64,000 nt of DNA from Motiliproteus sp. SC1-56. Lineage in GTDB: Bacteria; Pseudomonadota; Gammaproteobacteria; Pseudomonadales; Balneatricaceae. Shown here in pieces: positions 1-8,234 of the stretch. The DNA lies in NCBI RefSeq assembly GCF_017309075.1, contig NZ_JAEMGS010000006.1:1-64000 (forward strand), given 5' to 3'. Below the pieces are notes generated by a model that worked only from the letters and a program-made list of their open reading frames with translations, was not told the origin of the DNA and did not search any database. Both the position numbers and the translations under genes were made by a program. Position 1 is the stretch's first letter. Every line of letters begins with the position of its first letter.

Positions 1-65
1 GGGCGCTGTGTCTGCAGGGCTGAAAATGGGCCAATATTGGCCCAGAAAGCCGCCAAATAGGGCCA

Positions 66-335
66 TCAAGCCCGAATCACCAAAATCCGACGCCCAGCCG
101 AAGGTTCATGAAAAATGCGGGCTAGGGTTGCGCCGGCCAGTCCGGCGTCCGCCGACCAGGACGTATGCAGGTGGGTATCACCGAAATAGACGTTCTGGGG
201 GAAATGCTGACCAACATACGGCGAGTAGTCGTCACCGCCCTTCGGATAATCATTCTCATGCAGGGTGAATTCCTGCGCGAGGCAGGGCAATACCGTCAAT
301 ATACCGAGTAGCGGCGCAGCCCTGCTCAATTTCAT
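66..335 (-). pseudogene. Truncated DUF3604 protein (N-terminal fragment)
   Basis: The reading frame starts at an ATG behind an AAGGA ribosome site and opens with a signal peptide ([20 protein letters not shown]). It then shows the N-terminal metal-site signature of DUF3604 proteins, [17 protein letters not shown], at about residues 46-62. Family members run to some 600 residues, but this frame leaves the family consensus right after that motif and stops at about 89 residues. The family belongs to the PHP-like metal-dependent hydrolase type and its substrate is unknown. A second minus-strand frame is open from about position 66 to the window edge without recognisable homology. I read this as a gene broken by deletion or rearrangement. 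Confidence 0.6.
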
Positions 336-646
336 ATCCTTAACCCCCTTAGACTGCGTGCCCCTTACAAGACCTGACGCGACAGCACCGATTGCCTTGG
401 CAAGCCGACGTTGTAACATCTGCCCCCGACTCGCACGGCGGGGATCTCGCCGGTCATCCTATTAGTTATGATGCAGGCAAATTCCAGACCTTTTATTTTT
501 TTTCAGATGCTTGCGTGCGCCACCGCATGGGGCTGTAAACAAAGCTGACAACAATTACCCAACCACAGGTAACGTAGATACTTGGGGGGCAGGACTCCGG
601 CTACCGTTCGCGCGCTCGGCTACCGACCGTTCCTAGACAAGAAACA
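336..646. other. Intergenic region
   Basis: No convincing gene or structured element is visible in this stretch. It holds the upstream region of the broken DUF3604 gene and the 3' side of the HxlR gene. Confidence 0.5.
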
Positions 647-1321
647 CTAGCGAGCCGGCTTTACATCGGCATAAAAGCTGCCGCCAAGCCACACGGCAAT
701 ATTCTTCTTGAGGTGGGGTGAGCCCTCTACCTCCAGGGCATGCTCACGGATGGCATTCATAATCGTGGTATCCCCCATCCAGACTGCGGTCAGGGTTTTC
801 AGGTCGCTGCTGATCTTCAGGTCCACCTCGTAGCCCTGGTCTTTCAGGCAGACGTCCACGTCATCGGTGATCACCAGCCACCAGTGGCGGAACTTGGAGG
901 TATAGTCGGTAAATTCGATCTGGATCACCGTGCGCTCGGCCTTGAAGAAGGCGGTATCGATGGTACGGTGGATATCCCAGACCAGCAAGGAAGGGTCCAG
1001 GTCCTCAGCGGAGAGGTCACTGCGCACCCAACGGTGGCCCCAGGTGCCCAACTGCATGATGATCGGCAACAGATCCTGGCCGGCGTCGGTCAGGTGGTAG
1101 CGCACGCCCCCTTCCTCTTCGCAGCGTTCGGCGACACCGGCCCGCTCCAGCGTCTTCAACCGGGTGGAGAGCAGCGAGGGGGAGATCAGCGGCAGGCCGC
1201 GGCGCAGGTCGTTAAAGGTTTCACTGCCCGCCCCCAGCTCGCGAACCACCAAGTGAGTCCAGCGCTCCCCGAGCACTTCCGAGGCCTTGGCGATGGGGCA
1301 GAACTGTCCATACCCTTTCAT
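647..1321 (-). CDS. HxlR-family transcriptional regulator
   Basis: This 224-residue protein is a DNA-binding regulator of the HxlR/DUF24 winged-helix family. Residues about 8-95 carry the family signatures: CPIAKASEVLGERWTHLVVREL, with the conserved Cys near the N-terminus and the WT motif, then FNDLRRGLPLISPSLLSTRLKTLERAG as the recognition region. The C-terminal 120 residues resemble the SCP2-like extension found on long HxlR proteins. HxlR members often sense electrophiles or redox state through the N-terminal Cys (family knowledge). The gene is divergent from a methyltransferase/AhpD-like pair, and a perfect palindrome lies in the shared upstream region, so control of that pair is likely (inference). 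Confidence 0.9.
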   Translation of the reverse strand: MKGYGQFCPIAKASEVLGERWTHLVVRELGAGSETFNDLRRGLPLISPSLLSTRLKTLERAGVAERCEEEGGVRYHLTDAGQDLLPIIMQLGTWGHRWVRSDLSAEDLDPSLLVWDIHRTIDTAFFKAERTVIQIEFTDYTSKFRHWWLVITDDVDVCLKDQGYEVDLKISSDLKTLTAVWMGDTTIMNAIREHALEVEGSPHLKKNIAVWLGGSFYADVKPAR

Positions 1322-1509
1322 GTCTCTTTCCCCGCTCGGCTCGCTATCAAATTAGTCCCTCCCGCCGGGCCCCGGCAAGTCCAGATTCTGTACCTGATAT
1401 CCGGCTCCCCTCAGATACGAGCCTTGGCCACTTTCAGCACAAATCGTGCAACCCGCTGTATAAATGGGCTTTTTTGTAGATAAAAAGAAAGCAGCGCAGC
1501 AAAAAAGGA

Positions 1510-1524
1510 GTACAAATTTTGTAC
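1510..1524. promoter_or_regulatory. Candidate HxlR operator palindrome
   Basis: GTACAAATTTTGTAC is a perfect 7-bp inverted repeat around one central base. It lies between the divergent HxlR gene and the methyltransferase gene. The GTAC...GTAC layout resembles operators reported for DUF24/HxlR regulators. Binding by the neighbouring regulator is inferred from position. Confidence 0.55.
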
Positions 1525-1590
1525 TAGAGCGCAAAATCCAGCAGCGCAACAATGGCAACACCTCCACCAACAACACCAACGAGGCAAGCC

Positions 1591-2436
1591 ATGAACACTC
1601 AAGTTTCGCCCCTTATCGACCAGACCGTTTCAGCCGAACGCATCAAGGCTCAGCACAAGGCCACCTGGGAAGACGGGGACTACGCCCGCTTTGCCGCGTA
1701 TATGCAGGAGGGCGCCATCGAAGTGCTGCAAAATTGGCGTATCGAGCCCGGCACCCAGGTGCTCGATGTGGGGTGCGGCGCCGGCCAGACCGCCATCCCT
1801 GCCGCCAGAATAGGGGCCGAGGTCACCGGGCTTGATCTGGCCGAAAACCTGGTGGAGGCGGCCCGCGGGCGTGCCAGAAATGAAGCGCTGACCGCCCGTT
1901 TTGACGTGGGCGATGCCGAACGCCTTCCCTATCAGGAACGGAGCTACGACACCCTCATCTCGATGTTTGGCGCCATGTTCGCGCCCCGGCCGGCGCAGGT
2001 GGTGCGCGAGTTCGCCCGGGTACTCAAGCCCGGAGGCCGCCTGATCATGGCCAACTGGACCCCAACCAGCATGCCGGCACAGATGTTTAAGGCGGTGGCG
2101 GACGTAATCCCCCCCGCACCCGGCACCGTTCCGCCGGTTCTGTGGGGCGCAGAAGAGGCGGTCATCGAGCGGCTGCAGGAGGACTTTACCGACATCCAGC
2201 TCACTCGGCGCCTCTTCCCGCGGTGGTGCTACCCGTTCGACGCCGAGGAACTGCTGCACCTGTTCCGGACCTGTTTCGGCCCGGTCAAGCGGGCCTTTGA
2301 AGGCCGCAACAGGGAACAGCAAGCCTTCTTGCGGCGCGCACTGACCGCCATCTACGAGGCCAACAGCAGCGTCGATAATGGCATTCTGACCATCACCGGC
2401 GGCGAATTCCTGGAAGTGATCGCTACCCGGCGCTAA
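1591..2436 (+). CDS. Class I SAM-dependent methyltransferase
   Basis: This is a 281-residue Rossmann-fold methyltransferase. The SAM-binding motif I, VLDVGCGAGQ, is at about residues 57-66. The acidic motif II region is VTGLDLAENLVEAAR, and a GDAERLPY segment corresponds to motif III. The motif LKPGGRLIMANW follows the usual post-motif pattern of the UbiE/UPF0020-like group. The ATG at 1591 was chosen over one 13 codons upstream because it begins the conserved region and has a purine-rich GAGGCA before it. It is followed after 24 bp by an AhpD-like gene, which suggests a two-gene operon under the divergent HxlR regulator. The methyl acceptor is unknown. Confidence 0.85.
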   Translation: MNTQVSPLIDQTVSAERIKAQHKATWEDGDYARFAAYMQEGAIEVLQNWRIEPGTQVLDVGCGAGQTAIPAARIGAEVTGLDLAENLVEAARGRARNEALTARFDVGDAERLPYQERSYDTLISMFGAMFAPRPAQVVREFARVLKPGGRLIMANWTPTSMPAQMFKAVADVIPPAPGTVPPVLWGAEEAVIERLQEDFTDIQLTRRLFPRWCYPFDAEELLHLFRTCFGPVKRAFEGRNREQQAFLRRALTAIYEANSSVDNGILTITGGEFLEVIATRR

Positions 2437-2460
2437 GTCGATTGATCGGAGGATTGAGTC

Positions 2461-3573
2461 ATGAGTCTGTTACCGAGAAACATCCGCCTGCACCTGTTCG
2501 ACAGCCTGTCCCGCAAGACCCTGCGCTGTGTGGATACGGTGCCACGCGCCGAGGCAACGGGGCTGGTGGCGACTGTTTACGCCCAGATCGAGCAGGATTT
2601 TTTTATCAACGGGTCGCTGACCAGCCGCTCGCGGGTACCGGAACTGCTCGCCGCGATCTGGGCCGCCGGTCGCGAGACGATCCTGGTGGATGACCGCCTG
2701 GATCGCACCACCAAGGAGGCGATGGCCGCCACCCTATCAACCGTCAACGACTGCCCCTACTGCGGCGACATGCTGGTGAGCCTGGTCCACGCCGGCAAGC
2801 AGAAAGACGCGGCGATGCGGATCTTCCAATGCCAGGAAGAGCAGATCGAAGACGGGTTGCTGCAGGAACGGCTGGCCTGGGTGAAAGCGGTGGGTACTCC
2901 CGGCGCCACCGCCCCGGAACGCGTCCCCTTCACCAACGAGCAGTTGCCCGAAGCACTCGGTTCACTCATGGCGATGGGGGATATCAACCGCTTCAGCCAC
3001 GTGGTGATGGCCGGCTCGCCGGTGAGCGCCCCCTTTGGGCTCGCCGCCATCAAGGCCTGGGCCTTGCGCCGTTTCGGCGATGAGCTGGCCGCGACCCACC
3101 GACACCCCCTGACGCCGGGATCGGCCGCAGCGCTGTTGCCCAAAGCGACGCTGCCGGAGGATATGCAGTGGGCAACACCCAATCCCCGCATCGCCCGCAC
3201 CCTGACCGGCTGGCATGCCGTTATCGAAAATGAAGCCGCGCCGCAGGTACCCGACGCCGTTCGACAACGGGTGATGCAGCAGCTGAAAGCCTGGGATGGC
3301 AACGCCATGCCCATGAGTCGCAGCTGGGTTGAGGATGAAACGGCCGGGCTTGCGGACGATACGCGCACCCTGGCCAAATTCGCCCTGCTACTGGCCAAGG
3401 CCCCCTACCAGCTTGACGAGGCGTTGATCTGGCAGACCCGCTACCGGTTCAAACACCAGGAAGCGTTCATCCGCGCGCTGGCGTGGTGCAGCTATACCGC
3501 ATCCCGCTTCGTCACCGCGCGGATTGCAAAAAGCCTCTGCGGCGCATCGGTCACCCTGGGCGCCGCTGCCTGA
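2461..3573 (+). CDS. AhpD-like / carboxymuconolactone decarboxylase-fold protein
   Basis: This 370-residue protein has an alkylhydroperoxidase-like core in its first half. Residues about 70-130 contain ETILVDDRLDRTTKEAMAATLSTVNDCPYC, with the CxxC pair C98/C101 and surrounding helices as in AhpD/CMD proteins. A His that usually lies a few residues after the CxxC is present in SLVHAGK. The C-terminal half is a long helical extension without a domain I recognise. An AGGATTG ribosome site precedes the ATG and the methyltransferase gene lies directly upstream. A redox or peroxide-related role is plausible, since HxlR regulators often respond to such stress, but the substrate is unknown. Confidence 0.7.
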   Translation: MSLLPRNIRLHLFDSLSRKTLRCVDTVPRAEATGLVATVYAQIEQDFFINGSLTSRSRVPELLAAIWAAGRETILVDDRLDRTTKEAMAATLSTVNDCPYCGDMLVSLVHAGKQKDAAMRIFQCQEEQIEDGLLQERLAWVKAVGTPGATAPERVPFTNEQLPEALGSLMAMGDINRFSHVVMAGSPVSAPFGLAAIKAWALRRFGDELAATHRHPLTPGSAAALLPKATLPEDMQWATPNPRIARTLTGWHAVIENEAAPQVPDAVRQRVMQQLKAWDGNAMPMSRSWVEDETAGLADDTRTLAKFALLLAKAPYQLDEALIWQTRYRFKHQEAFIRALAWCSYTASRFVTARIAKSLCGASVTLGAAA

Positions 3574-3780
3574 TCCGGCGCAACGGGCAAGGAAAGGGAG
3601 TTCCTTCGCCCTCGCCTCTCAACGCCCAACGGCGCCGCCTGCTTGGGAAAGCGCGGGCCTCGCTAAAACGCCTCGGTCATGCTCATTCCCTAGCAGGCCT
3701 CTTTTAATAACAAATCGCACTTTCACCAAATCCCGTGGGGTTGCTAACCTGCCATGACCGCCCGTGCAGGAGGACTGGCA

Positions 3781-4281
3781 ATGAGCAATGCATACCCGAG
3801 AACCTTTTCCCACATCGGCATCTCCGTTCCGGACCTGGAAAAAGCGGTCGAGTTCTACACCCAGGTAATGGGCTGGTACCTGATCATGAAGCCCACGGAT
3901 ATTGAGGAGGATGATAGCGCCATTGGCGAAATGTGCACCGACGTGTTCGGGCCTGGTTGGGAGCACATTCGCATTGCCCACCTGGCCACCGGCGACCGGA
4001 TTGGGGTGGAGCTGTTCCAGTTCAAGAACCAGACCAATCCCGAAGACAATTTTGAATACTGGAAAACCGGCGTCTTCCACTTCTGCGTGCAGGACCCGGA
4101 CGTCGAGGGATTGGCCGATCGCATCGTGGCGGCAGGGGGCAAGAAACGGATGGAGAAGCCCCGCTACTACTACCCGGGGGAGAAGCCCTACCGCATGATT
4201 TACATGGAGGACCCCTTTGGCAACATCGTGGAGATTTACAGCCACAGCTACGAGCTGGTTTACAGCGCGGGGGCGTATTAA
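3781..4281 (+). CDS. VOC-superfamily (glyoxalase/dioxygenase fold) protein
   Basis: This 166-residue protein has two halves of the vicinal-oxygen-chelate fold. FSHIGISVPDLEKAVEFYTQVMGW at about residues 8-31 is the classic first beta-alpha unit with a metal-type His. IRIAHLATGDRIGVELFQF carries the Glu of the first half. GVFHFCVQDPDVEGLADRIVAAGG starts the second half, and MEDPFGNIVEIYSHSYE ends with the conserved DPFGN-Glu motif. The start at 3781 follows AGGAGG, and an upstream in-frame ATG lacks such a site. The family includes glyoxalases, extradiol dioxygenases and resistance proteins, and this member cannot be placed more exactly. Confidence 0.85.
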   Translation: MSNAYPRTFSHIGISVPDLEKAVEFYTQVMGWYLIMKPTDIEEDDSAIGEMCTDVFGPGWEHIRIAHLATGDRIGVELFQFKNQTNPEDNFEYWKTGVFHFCVQDPDVEGLADRIVAAGGKKRMEKPRYYYPGEKPYRMIYMEDPFGNIVEIYSHSYELVYSAGAY

Positions 4282-4292
4282 CGGCACCTTCA

Positions 4293-4360
4293 GGCTTCGA
4301 GGCCAGGCGCCTCATAGCAGGAGAGCGACACCCTTTGTCGAACTGACGGCAGTTCTCGCC
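4293..4360. repeat. Dispersed intergenic repeat, degenerate copy A
   Basis: This stretch shares GGCTTCG...GCGCCTC, then CCTTTGTCGAACTG and GGCAGTTCTCGCC, with copies at 4472-4527 and 19515-19582. It lies at the left border of the Tad region. Confidence 0.5.
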
Positions 4361-4438
4361 GCCGCGTCCTGGGTTGAAACAAGAACGCCCCGCACTGCCG
4401 CCGGTGAGCGTGCGTTGGTTTGGTAGCGGCAGATGGAT

Positions 4439-4527
4439 CGTAGCGGCCCGCAGGCCGCTACGCCCCTTACGGGCTTCGGCGCTACGCGCCTCGTCTCAAA
4501 AGGCTGACGCCCTTTGTCGAACTGCCG
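4439..4527. repeat. REP-like hairpin plus dispersed repeat copy B
   Basis: Positions 4439-4462 form a perfect hairpin with 10-bp arms (CGTAGCGGCC / GGCCGCTACG) and a CGCA loop. Repeat copy B (4472-4527) follows: GGCTTCGGCGCT, CGCCTCGTCTCAAA, then CCTTTGTCGAACTG. The copy at 19.5 kb has the same order, an imperfect hairpin followed by the GGCTTCGGCGCT unit. Confidence 0.55.
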
Positions 4528-4543
4528 ACCTCTACCATGTCAA
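4517..4543 (-). other. tRNA-Val fragment, candidate attachment-site repeat
   Basis: All 27 bases are identical to positions 19662-19688, the anticodon-loop to T-loop part of the tRNA-Val(GAC) gene, and lie in the same orientation. The match begins TCGAACTGCCGACC and ends CCATGTCAA on the plus strand. It sits 12 bases past the stop codon of the receiver-AraC gene. A partial tRNA copy in direct orientation, about 15 kb beyond the 3' end of the intact tRNA, is what integration of an island into a tRNA gene leaves behind. Confidence 0.6.
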
Positions 4544-4555
4544 CCGGGTCATCAG

Positions 4556-5443
4556 CTACTCAGCAAAAAGACCCGAGCAGAGGCTGGGGCTGAGGCAATC
4601 CCGAGCCTCGCCCCGGCTGCTGCCCCGGAACTCTGTAGGTGAACAGCCCACAATCCGTTTAAAAACCTTGGAAAAATAGGAAAAATCCCGGAAACCAGCG
4701 AGAAGCGCCACATCGCTGATCGATGCCGAAGGATGTTGCAGCAACCGCATCGCTTCCCCGATGCGTTGTTGCTGCAGATACTCTTGGAATGTCACTCCCA
4801 TCGACTTTTTGAAGGCTCTACTAAAGGTGAAGGGGCCAAGCCCGCATACCTCAGCAACCTGACCCGTAGTGATTTTCTCGCGCAAGTTATTGTTGATAAA
4901 TGACAAAGCCAGCCTCATGGAGTGCGAATCAGCCGGGGCTGGCTGCAAGCGCAACGCCTCAGGAACCAGGCAATTAGTATTCACCCGATGCAGCAAGTTG
5001 CTCAGCCCCTCGCCATCACGCTTGACCGCTGTGACGGCTTGGGCCACGTCCGCCACCTGAGCCGCGGTGATGGGGCTAACCAAAAGATCCCAGACATGGA
5101 GCCTTAACGCCCAAAGGGCCAGATCTTCTGAGCGATATTCGGTCAGCATCAGTATCGGCAGCGTCGGGTAGAGTTGTCGAACCTCCTTGAGAAATTTCAG
5201 GCCTAAAAGATCAGGGTAATCGAACTCAAAGCAACATAGATCCGGCCTCGACGCAACCGGCCCCAGCCCCAACTTATCTTGGCGTTTCCGTCGCTCCCCC
5301 GCCCCTGTGATCCTGTTGGCCACGGGTTTCGTTACCCCCCGCCGCTCAGAACGGATCGTAAACAAATCGCTGAAAAGCACCCGGCTAGACGCCGTCGTTC
5401 GCTCGCACCTGAGATCCACCCAGAACATCTTCGGCTTTCCCAT
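4556..5443 (-). CDS. Receiver-like / AraC-type transcriptional regulator
   Basis: This 295-residue protein combines a response-regulator-like N-terminus with an AraC DNA-binding C-terminus. The segment LCCFEFDYPDLLGLKFLKEVRQLYPTLPILMLTEY resembles the receiver phospho-acceptor and following helix, with the Asp in FEFDYP as a possible site. The usual acidic pair and Lys are not clear, so phosphorylation is uncertain. Residues about 175-280 hold the two AraC helix-turn-helix units, ending in the signature DVALLAGFRDFSYFSKVFKRIVGCSPTEFR. A GGGAG site precedes the ATG. It is divergent from the Flp pilin gene across a 527-bp AT-rich region and is likely the Tad-locus regulator (inference). Confidence 0.8.
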   Translation of the reverse strand: MGKPKMFWVDLRCERTTASSRVLFSDLFTIRSERRGVTKPVANRITGAGERRKRQDKLGLGPVASRPDLCCFEFDYPDLLGLKFLKEVRQLYPTLPILMLTEYRSEDLALWALRLHVWDLLVSPITAAQVADVAQAVTAVKRDGEGLSNLLHRVNTNCLVPEALRLQPAPADSHSMRLALSFINNNLREKITTGQVAEVCGLGPFTFSRAFKKSMGVTFQEYLQQQRIGEAMRLLQHPSASISDVALLAGFRDFSYFSKVFKRIVGCSPTEFRGSSRGEARDCLSPSLCSGLFAE

Positions 5444-5970
5444 ACTACTCCCTGTACTTACTGCTCCTAAAATATTTCTTAGCCCTATCGCTCCGATATC
5501 GATCGATGCCTGCCTTCACAGGAAAACATGACTCAACAGGTTTTTGTCGAACCAGAAAAACCACGCATGGATTAAGACTATTGCAGGTTTCACGACAGGT
5601 CAAAAACAAAAGCTTTTAAAACAGTCGTTTGAAAGCATTAAAACAACAATCTCTAATTAAACTATTTATTATATAGTGGTGGGATATGACATCCGTGACG
5701 AAAAAACATTTGAACAATTTTGTTAAACCGCCCGTGTCTCTGCATGCGTCCGTCATTCTGCAGCGGCCTTGATCGCGCATCCGCTTAACGCCTCATACCC
5801 TTACGCCTTCCCGACAAACCGTCCGGATACGGTGACAGCAAGATCGTCATACTCGAACGCAAGATAACACCAACCGTCTTTTTTACCCCCTCTATAGTTT
5901 ACCCAGAGTCAGGGCGGAACCTGCGTTTCACCCCGGCCATTGCCTAAAACACAACAATGAGGAAGGGATC
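5444..5970. promoter_or_regulatory. Divergent AT-rich promoter region of the Tad locus
   Basis: This 527-bp region separates the divergent AraC-type regulator and flp. It is visibly AT-richer than its surroundings, especially 5590-5740 with several A/T runs. No confident -35/-10 pair or sigma-54 site could be fixed. It is where the Tad operon promoter and any regulator sites should lie. Confidence 0.5.
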
Positions 5971-6150
5971 ATGACCGATCTGAAACAAGCGGTACTGAAA
6001 TTTCTGCGGGACGAAGAAGGGCTGGAGACGGTGGAGTACGCCGTGGCTGGGAGCTTGATTGTGGCGGGCTCTGTCGCTGCCTTTACAGCCTTGGGCGATG
6101 CTGTCGTGACCGAACTCGGACGCCTTACTACTGCTATTACCGGGGTATAG
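5971..6150 (+). CDS. flp: Flp/Fap-type pilin
   Basis: This 59-residue protein is the major pilin precursor of the Tad pilus. After a short positively charged leader (MTDLKQAVLKFLRDEEG) comes the Flp signature GLETVEYAVAGSLIVAG. Cleavage is expected after the Gly, and the Glu at mature position 5 and adjacent Tyr are the conserved Flp EY pair. The rest is a hydrophobic helix plus a short polar tail. GAGGAAGG precedes the ATG. It is the first gene of the operon and is followed by a strong hairpin and the prepilin peptidase gene. Pilin is processed at the inner membrane and assembled by TadA/B/C. Confidence 0.93.
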   Translation: MTDLKQAVLKFLRDEEGLETVEYAVAGSLIVAGSVAAFTALGDAVVTELGRLTTAITGV

Positions 6151-6156
6151 AAAGAA

Positions 6157-6189
6157 ACTACCGGGGGTACGAACGATACCCCCGGTAGT
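6157..6189 (+). terminator. Strong hairpin behind flp
   Basis: A perfect 12-bp stem (CTACCGGGGGTA / TACCCCCGGTAG) with a 7-base loop begins seven bases after the flp stop, followed by an AT-rich stretch without a long T run. It would act as a partial terminator or 3' stabiliser giving more pilin mRNA than downstream message. Confidence 0.65.
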
Positions 6190-6226
6190 GAATTATTAAT
6201 ACTCATCGAACCTCAAGGCCAGACTG

Positions 6227-6814
6227 ATGCTGCACCCGAATCACTTACCCACCGCGCTGATCGTCTGCATACTAGGTCTAGTGGTGCTGGCGGCGCTGTT
6301 CGATCTGGCCCAGCGGCGAATTCCGAACGCGTTGGTGCTCTGGGGGCTGCTGGTGGCGCTACCGTTGCGCTACCACTATTTCGGCCTGGCCGGTCTGGGG
6401 CTGGGGCTGGCCGGCTTCGCCCTCGCCCTGCTGGTCCTGATGCCGTTTTACCTAACCAAGGGGCTCGGCGCCGGTGACGTCAAACTGATGGCCGCCATCG
6501 GCGCCTTCCTGGGGCCACAGCAGGTCTGGATCGCCCTGGTCTTTTGCCTGGCCGCCGCCAGCGTCATCGGCGTCGGTTACCTGATCGTCAAAGGCGGGGT
6601 GGGCAGTTACCTGCGCCGCTACGGTCAGATGTTGAATACCCTCCGGGTCAGCGGTAGCTGGCTTTATATTCCGCCCCAGGAGGACGAGGTGGCGGCGGAG
6701 CGGTTTCCGTTCGGGGTCGCCATCGCCGCCGGCCTGTTCGGCTTTGTCTATTACACCTCGCCCGGTTTTTATGCCGGTCTGTTGACGATGCTCGGCCAGG
6801 GAGGCACGGTCTGA
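6227..6814 (+). CDS. cpaA: Prepilin peptidase, A24 family (TadV/CpaA)
   Basis: This 195-residue integral membrane aspartic protease removes the leader peptide of Flp pilin and TadE-type pseudopilins. Both catalytic Asp regions are present: D26 in LFDLAQRRIPN and D84 in the GAGDVKLMAAIG motif. At least five hydrophobic helices are visible. It is short, as is usual for TadV/CpaA, and lacks the methylase half of PilD. Its TGA overlaps the ATG of the next gene (TGATG), indicating translational coupling. Its place after flp matches other Tad loci. Confidence 0.92.
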   Translation: MLHPNHLPTALIVCILGLVVLAALFDLAQRRIPNALVLWGLLVALPLRYHYFGLAGLGLGLAGFALALLVLMPFYLTKGLGAGDVKLMAAIGAFLGPQQVWIALVFCLAAASVIGVGYLIVKGGVGSYLRRYGQMLNTLRVSGSWLYIPPQEDEVAAERFPFGVAIAAGLFGFVYYTSPGFYAGLLTMLGQGGTV

Positions 6815-8196
6815 TGGATGCGCTGACGGATATCACCCTGGCCGGCGGCAGCCACGGTTCCCAGACAGCCTCCCAGGCCAAACTGGAAGGTGACGCTGGT
6901 AAACCCCACACATATGACCTGGCCCCCCGGCCGCAGACCCTCGCCGACACGGGGCTGGACCAGGCGTTCCTGACCGAGTTGATCGCCAAACACCTGTACC
7001 AGTCGGGGGTGTCGAGCATCCGCCAGCTGGCCGAAAAGAGCGCCCTGAGCGGCACCCTGGTCGAATCGCTGTTGCACCTGCTGCGCCAGGAGGCGCTGGT
7101 CGAGGTGCTGGGCCAACAGGCCGACAGCCGGCAGCTTCGCTTCGGCCTCACGGACCGGGGACGTCAGGCGGCACAGGTCGCTTTCGCTCAAAGAGGCTAT
7201 GTTGGCCCCGCCCCAGTTCCCCTGGAACATTACCGCCGGGTGGTGGCGGGCCAGTCGATCCACCACAGCCACGTGACCCGGGCCGGCATCAACCGCGCCT
7301 TCTCCGGTGTCGTCGTGCGCCCGGAGATTCTGGACCAGCTGGGCCCGGCGGTGATTTCGGGCCGTTCGATCTTTATCTACGGGCCGGCGGGCACCGGCAA
7401 GACCTTTCTCAGTCAACGCCTGAACCGCCTGTTCGGCGACAGCTGCCTGATTCCCTACGCGCTCTACGTCAACGACCAGGTGGTGCAGGTGTTCGATCCG
7501 CTGATCCACCACCGGATCGACAGCCAGACAGCGCCCGGGGAACAGCCCTGGCTGCTGGCCGAGGGGGAGGACCCGCGCTTCTGCCGCTGCCGGCGCCCGG
7601 TGGTCGTGACCGGCGGCGAGCTGACGCTGGATATGCTGGAGGTCTTCTACGACCCGGTGACCCGTGAATACCGGGCACCGCTGCAGCTCAAGGCCAACAG
7701 CGGCATGTTCATCATCGATGATATGGGGCGCCAGCACGCCTCGCCAATGCAGATCTTCAACCGCTGGATCGTGCCCCTGGAAGACAAACACGACTATCTC
7801 AGTCTGGGGGCCGGTCGCCATTTCCAAACTCCGTTCGACCAGGTGCTGGTGTTCTCCTCCAACATCGATCCCCGCGAGCTGGCGGACGAGGCCTTCCTGC
7901 GCCGAATCGGTTACAAGATCCATTTCGACCATATCAACGCCGACGAGTACCGGCAGATCTGGCAGCAGGTTTGTGACGAGCGAGGCCTGACCTACGACGC
8001 CAGCCAGGCGGACTACGTCATCGACAATCTGCACGGCCCCCGGCAGATTCCCATGTGCCCCTGCCACCCTCGCGACCTGATCGGCATCGCTTGCGACCGA
8101 TTGCGGTATCTGGACCAGGGCGGTGAGCTGACACCCGCGCTGATGACCTGGGCATGGGAAACCTATTTCGTACAGATGAATGCGGCAGTTGACTAA
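6814..8196 (+). CDS. AAA+ ATPase with N-terminal winged-helix region, Tad-locus associated
   Basis: This 460-residue protein is not one of the standard Tad components. Residues about 50-125 look like a winged-helix unit (SGVSSIRQLAEKSALSGTLVESLLHLLRQEALVEV). A central AAA+ domain follows, with Walker A GPAGTGKTF at about 190-198 and Walker B MFIIDDMG at about 298-305. A sensor-like VLVFSSNIDP and a FLRRIGYKIHF segment follow. A Cys pair (FCRCRRP) and the segment MCPCHPRDL suggest possible metal contacts. It overlaps cpaA by one base and lies 38 bp before cpaB. It may be a remodelling ATPase for pilus assembly or a regulator, and its function is unknown. Confidence 0.75.
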   Translation: MDALTDITLAGGSHGSQTASQAKLEGDAGKPHTYDLAPRPQTLADTGLDQAFLTELIAKHLYQSGVSSIRQLAEKSALSGTLVESLLHLLRQEALVEVLGQQADSRQLRFGLTDRGRQAAQVAFAQRGYVGPAPVPLEHYRRVVAGQSIHHSHVTRAGINRAFSGVVVRPEILDQLGPAVISGRSIFIYGPAGTGKTFLSQRLNRLFGDSCLIPYALYVNDQVVQVFDPLIHHRIDSQTAPGEQPWLLAEGEDPRFCRCRRPVVVTGGELTLDMLEVFYDPVTREYRAPLQLKANSGMFIIDDMGRQHASPMQIFNRWIVPLEDKHDYLSLGAGRHFQTPFDQVLVFSSNIDPRELADEAFLRRIGYKIHFDHINADEYRQIWQQVCDERGLTYDASQADYVIDNLHGPRQIPMCPCHPRDLIGIACDRLRYLDQGGELTPALMTWAWETYFVQMNAAVD

Positions 8197-8234
8197 TCGA
8201 CCGATACCGGAACCGAGGTATTGAGGAGACCAAA

